A DNA stretch of 64,000 nt from Anaplasma phagocytophilum str. Webster (GTDB lineage Bacteria > Pseudomonadota > Alphaproteobacteria > Rickettsiales > Anaplasmataceae), in contig NZ_LANS01000001.1 in assembly GCF_000964685.1 (NCBI RefSeq), forward strand, positions 62,001-126,000. The letters run 5' to 3'. How positions within the stretch are numbered: position 1 is the first letter of the stretch; each line of letters opens with the position of its first letter. Position numbers and translations under genes: made by a program. Shown in pieces: positions 56,646 to 64,000 of this stretch. Below the pieces are notes generated by a model. The model was not told the origin of the DNA. It was given only the letters and a program-made list of their open reading frames with translations, and searched no databases.

Positions 56646-59600
56646 CTAACTATCAAGCCCATTTATGTCAGCTTCTATCTCTGCTATCTTATTCTTCAGA
56701 ACTTGTATCTCATCTTCTGTCAGATTTCCTTGTGCGATACGACTCTTTAATTTACTAATCTTTCTCTGCATCTTTGAGATACTACTCTTTTGTTTTTGTG
56801 CTTTCTCCTCTCTTTCTTTCTCTTGAGATTTCTTTTTCTCATCCTGATGCGTCTCCTTAGAAGCATCTTGTTCTTGGTCTTTTTCTGGCAAACTTTTGTC
56901 TTGATGAGATATATTCTCACTAGTCATAGTAGATAAAAGACCTTTTAATATTTCATGAGTGCTGACACCTGATGGCTGCCCTTCTTTTCTCTTAGGCTTT
57001 CGCTTCTTAGATTTACCAGCATCTCCTTTTTTAGCTTTTTTCTTATCAGAAGAGGTGCCCGAAAACAGCTCTAAAGTATCAGTATCTGATTGTTTCTGCG
57101 CTGCGGTAGTAACATCGCTTTCTGTCTTCAGCAAACCTCGGTCTTCTATCGGTGCAGCAACCTTACTACTCGTGTCACGAACAACATCCTCTTCTTTGCC
57201 GGATTTAAGAGCTTCTGACGCTATATCCTTTGTAGCGGTTGACACCACTGATACATCTATTTGCCCTCTACGCATCAATAATGTTTTCTTAGAAGATCTA
57301 ACCTCAACCTCATCTTCTATAGCACTACCATCCCCTATATCAGGATCCAGTCTTTCAGGCCTTAAATCACCCTTATCACCATCCTGATCATCAGGTTTAG
57401 TACCATACTCGGTAGCTTCAGGTACTACTTCTCTAGGAAGTTCCGTCGCAGTATTACCATCCTTCTCCTGATCATCACGTTCAGTTACTTCAGATGGCAC
57501 ACTATCAGTTGATTCACTACTCCTAGAAGATCTAACCTCAACCTCATCTTCTATAGCACTACCATCCCCTATATCAGGATCCAGCCTTTCAGGCCTTAAA
57601 TCACCCTTATCACCATCCTGATCATCAGGTTTAGTACCATACTCGGTAGCTTCAGGTACTACTTCTCTAGGAAGTTCCGTCGCAGTATTACCATCCTTCT
57701 CCTGATCATCACGTTGAGCATCACGTTCAGTTACTTCAGATGGCACGCTATCAGTTGATTCACTACTCCTAGAAGATCTAACCTCAACCTCATCTTCTAT
57801 AGCACTACCATCCCCTATATCAGGATCCAGTCTTTCAGGCCTTAAATCACCCTTATCACCATCCTGATCATCACGTTGAGCATCACGTTCAGTTACTTCA
57901 GATGGCACGCTATCAGTTGATTCACTACTCCTAGAAGATCTAACCTCAACCTCATCTTCTATAGCACTACCATCCCCTATATCAGGATCCAGTCTTTCAG
58001 GCCTTAAATCACCCTTATCACCATCCTGATCATCAGGTTTAGTACCATACTCGGTAGCTTCAGGTACTACTTCTCTAGGAAGTTCCGTCGCAGTATTACC
58101 ATCCTTCTCCTGATCATCACGTTGAGCATCACGTTCAGTTACTTCAGATGGCACGCTATCAGTTGATTCACTACTCCTAGAAGATCTAACCTCAACCTCA
58201 TCTTCTATAGCACTACCATCCCCTATATCAGGATCCAGTCTTTCAGGCCTTAAATCACCCTTATCACCATCCTGATCATCAGGTTTAGTACCATACTCGG
58301 TAGCTTCAGGTACTACTTCTCTAGGAAGTTCCGTCGCAGTATTACCATCCTTCTCCTGATCATCACGTTGAGCATCACGTTCAGTTACTTCAGATGGCAC
58401 GCTATCAGTTGATTCACTACTCCTAGAAGATCTAACCTCAACCTCATCTTCTATAGCACTACCATCCCCTATATCAGGATCCAGTCTTTCAGGCCTTAAA
58501 TCACCCTTATCACCATCCTGATCATCAGGTTTAGTACCATACTCGGTAGCTTCAGGTACTACTTCTCTAGGAAGTTCCGTCGCAGTATTACCATCCTTCT
58601 CCTGATCATCACGTTGAGCATCACGTTCAGTTACTTCAGATGGCACGCTATCAGTTGATTCACTACTCCTAGAAGATCTAACCTCAACCTCATCTTCTAT
58701 AGCACTACCATCCCCTATATCAGGATCCAGCCTTTCAGGCCTTAAATCACCCTTATCACCATCCTGATCATCAGGTTTAGTACCATACTCGGTAGCTTCA
58801 GGTACTACTTCTCTAGGAAGTTCCGTCGCAGTATTACCATCCTTCTCCTGATCATCACGTTGAGCATCACGTTCAGTTACTTCAGATGGCACGCTATCAG
58901 TTGATTCACTACTCCTAGAAGATCTAACCTCAACCTCATCTTCTATAGCACTACCATCCCCTATATCAGGATCCAGCCTTTCAGGCCTTAAATCACCCTT
59001 ATCACCATCCTGATCATCAGGTTTAGTACCATACTCGGTAGCTTCAGGTACTACTTCTCTAGGAAGTTCCGTCGCAGTATTACCATCCTTCTCCTGATCA
59101 TCACGTTGAGCATCACGTTCAGTTACTTCAGATGGCACGCTATCAGTTGATTCACTACTCCTAGAAGATCTAACCTCAACCTCATCTTCTATAGCACTAC
59201 CATCCCCTATATCAGGATCCAGCCTTTCAGGCCTTAAATCACCCTTATCACCATCCTGATCATCAGGTTTAGTACCATACTCGGTAGCTTCAGGTACTAC
59301 TTCTCTAGGAAGTTCCGTCGCAGTATTACCATCCTTCTCCTGATCATCAGGTTTAGTACCATACTCGGTAGCTTCAGGTACTACTTCTCTAGGAAGTTCC
59401 GTCGCAGTATTACCATCCTTCTCCTGATCATCACGTTGAGCATCACGTTCAGTTACTTCAGATGGCACGCTATCAGTTGATTCACTACTCCTAGAAGATC
59501 TAACCTCAACCTCATCTTCTATAGCACTACCATCCCCTATATCAGGATCCAGCCTTTCAGGCCTTAAATCACCCTTATCACCATCCTGATCATCAGGTTT

Positions 59601-62600
59601 AGTACCATACTCGGTAGCTTCAGGTACTACTTCTCTAGGAAGTTCCGTCGCAGTATTACCATCCTTCTCCTGATCATCAGGTTTAGTACCATACTCGGTA
59701 GCTTCAGGTACTACTTCTCTAGGAAGTTCCGTCGCAGTATTACCATCCTTCTCCTGATCATCAGGTTTAGTACCATACTCGGTAGCTTCAGGTACTACTT
59801 CTCTAGGAAGTTCCGTCGCAGTATTACCATCCTTCTCCTGATCATCACGTTGAGCATCACGTTCAGTTACTTCAGATGGCACGCTATCAGTTGATTCACT
59901 ACTCCTAGAAGATCTAACCTCAACCTCATCTTCTATAGCACTACCATCCCCTATATCAGGATCCAGCCTTTCAGGCCTTAAATCACCCTTATCACCATCC
60001 TGATCATCAGGTTTAGTACCATACTCGGTAGCTTCAGGTACTACTTCTCTAGGAAGTTCCGTCGCAGTATTACCATCCTTCTCCTGATCATCAGGTTTAG
60101 TACCATACTCGGTAGCTTCAGGTACTACTTCTCTAGGAAGTTCCGTCGCAGTATTACCATCCTTCTCCTGATCATCACGTTGAGCATCACGTTCAGTTAC
60201 TTCAGATGGCACGCTATCAGTTGATTCACTACTCCTAGAAGATCTAACCTCAACCTCATCTTCTATAGCACTACCATCCCCTATATCAGGATCCAGTCTT
60301 TCAGGCCTTAAATCACCCTTATCACCATCCTGATCATCAGGTTTAGTACCATACTCGGTAGCTTCAGGTACTACTTCTCTAGGAAGTTCCGTCGCAGTAT
60401 TACCATCCTTCTCCTGATCATCACGTTGAGCATCACGTTCAGTTACTTCAGATGGCACGCTATCAGTTGATTCACTACTCCTAGAAGATCTAACCTCAAC
60501 CTCATCTTCTATAGCACTACCATCCCCTATATCAGGATCCAGCCTTTCAGGCCTTAAATCACCCTTATCACCATCCTGATCATCAGGTTTAGTACCATAC
60601 TCGGTAGCTTCAGGTACTACTTCTCTAGGAAGTTCCGTCGCAGTATTACCATCCTTCTCCTGATCATCACGTTGAGCATCACGTTCAGTTACTTCAGATG
60701 GCACGCTATCAGTTGATTCACTACTCCTAGAAGATCTAACCTCAACCTCATCTTCTATAGCACTACCATCCCCTATATCAGGATCCAGCCTTTCAGGCCT
60801 TAAATCACCCTTATCACCATCCTGATCATCAGGTTTAGTACCATACTCGGTAGCTTCAGGTACTACTTCTCTAGGAAGTTCCGTCGCAGTATTACCATCC
60901 TTCTCCTGATCATCACGTTGAGCATCACGTTCAGTTACTTCAGATGGCACGCTATCAGTTGATTCACTACTCCTAGAAGATCTAACCTCAACCTCATCTT
61001 CTATAGCACTACCATCCCCTATATCAGGATCCAGCCTTTCAGGCCTTAAATCACCCTTATCACCATCCTGATCATCAGGTTTAGTACCATACTCGGTAGC
61101 TTCAGGTACTACTTCTCTAGGAAGTTCCGTCGCAGTATTACCATCCTTCTCCTGATCATCACGTTGAGCATCACGTTCAGTTACTTCAGATGGCACGCTA
61201 TCAGTTGATTCACTACTCCTAGAAGATCTAACCTCAACCTCATCTTCTATAGCACTACCATCCCCTATATCAGGATCCAGTCTTTCAGGCCTTAAATCAC
61301 CCTTATCACCATCCTGATCATCAGGTTTAGTACCATACTCGGTAGCTTCAGGTACTACTTCTCTAGGAAGTTCCGTCGCAGTATTACCATCCTTCTCCTG
61401 ATCATCACGTTGAGCATCACGTTCAGTTACTTCAGATGGCACGCTATCAGTTGATTTACTACTCCTAGAAGATCTAACCTCAACCTCATCTTCTATAGCA
61501 CTACCATCCCCTATATCAGGATCCAGCCTTTCAGGCCTTAAATCACCCTTATCACCATCCTGATCATCAGGTTTAGTACCATACTCGGTAGCTTCAGGTA
61601 CTACTTCTCTAGGAAGTTCCGTCGCAGTATTACCATCCTTCTCCTGATCATCACGTTGAGCATCACGTTCAGTTACTTCAGATGGCACGCTATCAGTTGA
61701 TTCACTACTCCTAGAAGATCTAACCTCAACCTCATCTTCTATAGCACTACCATCCCCTATATCAGGATCCAGCCTTTCAGGCCTTAAATCACCCTTATCA
61801 CCATCCTGATCATCAGGTTTAGTACCATACTCGGTAGCTTCAGGTACTACTTCTCTAGGAAGTTCCGTCGCAGTATTACCATCCTTCTCCTGATCATCAC
61901 GTTGAGCATCACGTTCAGTTACTTCAGATGGCACGCTATCAGTTGATTCACTACTCCTAGAAGATCTAACCTCAACCTCATCTTCTATAGCACTACCATC
62001 CCCTATATCAGGATCCAGCCTTTCAGGCCTTAAATCACCCTTATCACCATCCTGATCATCAGGTTTAGTACCATACTCGGTAGCTTCAGGTACTACTTCT
62101 CTAGGAAGTTCCGTCGCAGTATTACCATCCTTCTCCTGATCATCAGGTTTAGTACCATACTCGGTAGCTTCAGGTACTACTTCTCTAGGAAGTTCCGTCG
62201 CAGTATTACCATCCTTCTCCTGATCATCACGTTGAGCATCACGTTCAGTTACTTCAGATGGCACGCTATCAGTTGATTCACTACTCCTAGAAGATCTAAC
62301 CTCAACCTCATCTTCTATAGCACTACCATCCCCTATATCAGGATCCAGTCTTTCAGGCCTTAAATCACCCTTATCACCATCCTGATCATCAGGTTTAGTA
62401 CCATACTCGGTAGCTTCAGGTACTACTTCTCTAGGAAGTTCCGTCGCAGTATTACCATCCTTCTCCTGATCATCACGTTGAGCATCACGTTCAGTTACTT
62501 CAGATGGCACGCTATCAGTTGATTCACTACTCCTAGAAGATCTAACCTCAACCTCATCTTCTATAGCACTACCATCCCCTATATCAGGATCCAGCCTTTC

Positions 62601-64000
62601 AGGCCTTAAATCACCCTTATCACCATCCTGATCATCAGGTTTAGTACCATACTCGGTAGCTTCAGGTACTACTTCTCTAGGAAGTTCCGTCGCAGTATTA
62701 CCATCCTTCTCCTGATCATCACGTTGAGCATCACGTTCAGTTACTTCAGATGGCACGCTATCAGTTGATTCACTACTCCTAGAAGATCTAACCTCAACCT
62801 CATCTTCTATAGCACTACCATCCCCTATATCAGGATCCAGCCTTTCAGGCCTTAAATCACCCTTATCACCATCCTGATCATCAGGTTTAGTACCATACTC
62901 GGTAGCTTCAGGTACTACTTCTCTAGGAAGTTCCGTCGCAGTATTACCATCCTTCTCCTGATCATCAGGTTTAGTACCATACTCGGTAGCTTCAGGTACT
63001 ACTTCTCTAGGAAGTTCCGTCGCAGTATTACCATCCTTCTCCTGATCATCACGTTGAGCATCACGTTCAGTTACTTCAGATGGCACGCTATCAGTTGATT
63101 CACTACTCCTAGAAGATCTAACCTCAACCTCATCTTCTATAGCACTACCATCCCCTATATCAGGATCCAGTCTTTCAGGCCTTAAATCACCCTTATCACC
63201 ATCCTGATCATCAGGTTTAGTACCATACTCGGTAGCTTCAGGTACTACTTCTCTAGGAAGTTCCGTCGCAGTATTACCATCCTTCTCCTGATCATCACGT
63301 TGAGCATCACGTTCAGTTACTTCAGATGGCACGCTATCAGTTGATTCACTACTCCTAGAAGATCTAACCTCAACCTCATCTTCTATAGCACTACCATCCC
63401 CTATATCAGGATCCAGTCTTTCAGGCCTTAAATCACCCTTATCACCATCCTGATCATCAGGTTTAGTACCATACTCGGTAGCTTCAGGTACTACTTCTCT
63501 AGGAAGTTCCGTCGCAGTATTACCATCCTTCTCCTGATCATCAGGTTTAGTACCATACTCGGTAGCTTCAGGTACTACTTCTCTAGGAAGTTCCGTCGCA
63601 GTATTACCATCCTTCTCCTGATATACAGGTACATCCAGAGTTTCTAATGCTGCATCCTCTGGTGCCGATGCTGCAGCTTCTAACGCGTCTCCTCCAGCTG
63701 TAACTTCAGCTCCTAATGTACCATCTAATCCCTCATCACCTGCAGATACTACATTCTCTTCAGTCACCACATCAGCTGAAGCCGCTTCTGCTAGAGGTTT
63801 ACCTTCTACGGTATAGTCTTTACCCTCTACTCTTGATGCTTCTATAATTCTGGAATCTACAACAGCATCCTGCTTTATCCCTGAAATAGCAGGCGCTTCT
63901 TCGCTTTTATCCCCTTCTAATTCTGCTTTTTGATCAATGTTAGGAACGATCAGTCCTATTTCTTCTCTTTCTTCTTTTTTTTTACCCGCTTTTACTTCAT
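56646..64000 (-). CDS. Giant tandem-repeat protein, C-terminal part (probable VirB6-4 extension)
   Basis: The frame is open from the stop at 56646 to the window edge (2,450 codons), so the start is outside. The GTG at 63770 is internal: EGKDYTVEGKPLAEAASAD continues in frame upstream of it, back to a lysine-rich stretch at the edge. From the N side the visible part has an acidic, Ala/Glu-rich lead-in, a huge array of 28- and 54-residue modules (57291-63617), a linker, a lysine-rich block (KKKAKK, KSKKRKPKRKEG) and a C-terminal coiled coil (about the last 80 residues, SISKMQRKISKLKSRI). There are no membrane segments here. I recall that in A. phagocytophilum the last virB6 gene encodes a very long protein with such repeats, followed by genes like these, so I infer a VirB6 paralogue. 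A separate surface or effector repeat protein is the alternative. Confidence 0.8.
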   Translation of the reverse strand, partial: EVKAGKKKEEREEIGLIVPNIDQKAELEGDKSEEAPAISGIKQDAVVDSRIIEASRVEGKDYTVEGKPLAEAASADVVTEENVVSAGDEGLDGTLGAEVTAGGDALEAAASAPEDAALETLDVPVYQEKDGNTATELPREVVPEATEYGTKPDDQEKDGNTATELPREVVPEATEYGTKPDDQDGDKGDLRPERLDPDIGDGSAIEDEVEVRSSRSSESTDSVPSEVTERDAQRDDQEKDGNTATELPREVVPEATEYGTKPDDQDGDKGDLRPERLDPDIGDGSAIEDEVEVRSSRSSESTDSVPSEVTERDAQRDDQEKDGNTATELPREVVPEATEYGTKPDDQEKDGNTATELPREVVPEATEYGTKPDDQDGDKGDLRPERLDPDIGDGSAIEDEVEVRSSRSSESTDSVPSEVTERDAQRDDQEKDGNTATELPREVVPEATEYGTKPDDQDGDKGDLRPERLDPDIGDGSAIEDEVEVRSSRSSESTDSVPSEVTERDAQRDDQEKDGNTATELPREVVPEATEYGTKPDDQDGDKGDLRPERLDPDIGDGSAIEDEVEVRSSRSSESTDSVPSEVTERDAQRDDQEKDGNTATELPREVVPEATEYGTKPDDQEKDGNTATELPREVVPEATEYGTKPDDQDGDKGDLRPERLDPDIGDGSAIEDEVEVRSSRSSESTDSVPSEVTERDAQRDDQEKDGNTATELPREVVPEATEYGTKPDDQDGDKGDLRPERLDPDIGDGSAIEDEVEVRSSRSSESTDSVPSEVTERDAQRDDQEKDGNTATELPREVVPEATEYGTKPDDQDGDKGDLRPERLDPDIGDGSAIEDEVEVRSSRSSKSTDSVPSEVTERDAQRDDQEKDGNTATELPREVVPEATEYGTKPDDQDGDKGDLRPERLDPDIGDGSAIEDEVEVRSSRSSESTDSVPSEVTERDAQRDDQEKDGNTATELPREVVPEATEYGTKPDDQDGDKGDLRPERLDPDIGDGSAIEDEVEVRSSRSSESTDSVPSEVTERDAQRDDQEKDGNTATELPREVVPEATEYGTKPDDQDGDKGDLRPERLDPDIGDGSAIEDEVEVRSSRSSESTDSVPSEVTERDAQRDDQEKDGNTATELPREVVPEATEYGTKPDDQDGDKGDLRPERLDPDIGDGSAIEDEVEVRSSRSSESTDSVPSEVTERDAQRDDQEKDGNTATELPREVVPEATEYGTKPDDQDGDKGDLRPERLDPDIGDGSAIEDEVEVRSSRSSESTDSVPSEVTERDAQRDDQEKDGNTATELPREVVPEATEYGTKPDDQEKDGNTATELPREVVPEATEYGTKPDDQDGDKGDLRPERLDPDIGDGSAIEDEVEVRSSRSSESTDSVPSEVTERDAQRDDQEKDGNTATELPREVVPEATEYGTKPDDQEKDGNTATELPREVVPEATEYGTKPDDQEKDGNTATELPREVVPEATEYGTKPDDQDGDKGDLRPERLDPDIGDGSAIEDEVEVRSSRSSESTDSVPSEVTERDAQRDDQEKDGNTATELPREVVPEATEYGTKPDDQEKDGNTATELPREVVPEATEYGTKPDDQDGDKGDLRPERLDPDIGDGSAIEDEVEVRSSRSSESTDSVPSEVTERDAQRDDQEKDGNTATELPREVVPEATEYGTKPDDQDGDKGDLRPERLDPDIGDGSAIEDEVEVRSSRSSESTDSVPSEVTERDAQRDDQEKDGNTATELPREVVPEATEYGTKPDDQDGDKGDLRPERLDPDIGDGSAIEDEVEVRSSRSSESTDSVPSEVTERDAQRDDQEKDGNTATELPREVVPEATEYGTKPDDQDGDKGDLRPERLDPDIGDGSAIEDEVEVRSSRSSESTDSVPSEVTERDAQRDDQEKDGNTATELPREVVPEATEYGTKPDDQDGDKGDLRPERLDPDIGDGSAIEDEVEVRSSRSSESTDSVPSEVTERDAQRDDQEKDGNTATELPREVVPEATEYGTKPDDQDGDKGDLRPERLDPDIGDGSAIEDEVEVRSSRSSESTDSVPSEVTERDAQRDDQDGDKGDLRPERLDPDIGDGSAIEDEVEVRSSRSSESTDSVPSEVTERDAQRDDQEKDGNTATELPREVVPEATEYGTKPDDQDGDKGDLRPERLDPDIGDGSAIEDEVEVRSSRSSESTDSVPSEVTERDDQEKDGNTATELPREVVPEATEYGTKPDDQDGDKGDLRPERLDPDIGDGSAIEDEVEVRSSKKTLLMRRGQIDVSVVSTATKDIASEALKSGKEEDVVRDTSSKVAAPIEDRGLLKTESDVTTAAQKQSDTDTLELFSGTSSDKKKAKKGDAGKSKKRKPKRKEGQPSGVSTHEILKGLLSTMTSENISHQDKSLPEKDQEQDASKETHQDEKKKSQEKEREEKAQKQKSSISKMQRKISKLKSRIAQGNLTEDEIQVLKNKIAEIEADINGLDS
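57291..63617 (-). repeat. Two-module coding repeat array (84-bp A, 162-bp B)
   Basis: Module A (84 bp, 28 aa) starts EKDGNTATELPREVVPEATE. Module B (162 bp, 54 aa) starts DGDKGDLRPERLDPDIGDGS. Both end in DDQ, and both are multiples of three, so any gain or loss keeps the frame. In reading order there are 30 A and 24 B. Each B is preceded by one A in most cases, by two at five places, by three once and by none once. The penultimate B is 12 bp short and the last is cut after 31 residues. Copies are nearly identical at DNA level. The main variants are a synonymous T/C before CTTTCAGGCC and one E-to-K change near 61455. Confidence 0.95.

Noticed and set aside
57291..63617. CRISPR-like regular repeats
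   Set aside because: The repeats are 84 and 162 bp, abut without unique spacers, are multiples of three and lie in one open coding frame.
63601..63770. GTG at 63770 as the start of the giant gene
   Set aside because: The same frame is open upstream to the window edge with matching composition, and there is no ribosome binding site at the GTG.

Overview
The window is chromosomal DNA of an obligate intracellular alphaproteobacterium of the Anaplasmataceae, most probably Anaplasma phagocytophilum or a very close relative. The evidence is a tandem pair of Asp62/Asp55-like outer-membrane proteins beside the cytochrome bc1 genes, a tandem family of HGE-14-like proteins, a giant tandem-repeat protein of the kind found at the end of the sodB-virB3-virB4-virB6 locus, a lone gene-transfer-agent gene, moderately AT-rich DNA with long gene-poor gaps, and a reduced metabolic gene set. 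The species call rests on recalled gene content and order, not on a database search.

Layout, left to right. 1-12 kb: an orphan membrane protein, a dicarboxylate/amino acid symporter, hemF, an argB homologue with altered catalytic motifs overlapping engB, prfA, a truncated virB4 copy followed by a virB6-like stub, and pccB. 12.4-13.8 kb: a 160-bp tandem repeat and an internal fragment of mnmG. 13.8-16.4 kb: mutM, tRNA-Thr and gltX. 16.6-25 kb: a ~113/225-bp repeat array, a decayed copy of part of asp62, three related outer-membrane beta-barrel genes (one alone, then the asp62-asp55 pair) and a 1.5-kb AT-rich gap. 25.5-40.4 kb is compact housekeeping: petABC, a membrane protein, znuB, rpsB-tsf, infA-maf, a bamB-lpdA-efflux adaptor operon, der and gpmI. 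40.7-50.7 kb: five tandem HGE-14-like paralogues, each behind the same promoter cassette; one is frameshifted, one carries a C11 tract and one lacks the basic tail. 51.3-56.6 kb: carA, ispH, dut and a gene-transfer-agent gp12 homologue. 56.6-64 kb: the C-terminal 2,450 residues of a giant protein built from 30 copies of a 28-residue module and 24 copies of a 54-residue module. Its frame is open to the window edge, so its start lies outside.

Two themes stand out. First, the gaps hold decayed duplicates of gene pieces, mostly 3' ends: pccB, hemF, prfA, carA, virB4 and asp62, plus an internal piece of mnmG. They point to repeated partial duplication followed by decay. Second, the right third looks like a host-interaction region. 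The HGE-14 paralogues mostly end in short basic KRxR tails, as expected for type IV secretion substrates or nuclear-targeted proteins, and they show gene conversion and homopolymer tracts. The giant repeat protein is probably the extended C-terminal domain of a VirB6 paralogue of the same secretion system. I see no CRISPR array, insertion sequence or intact prophage.
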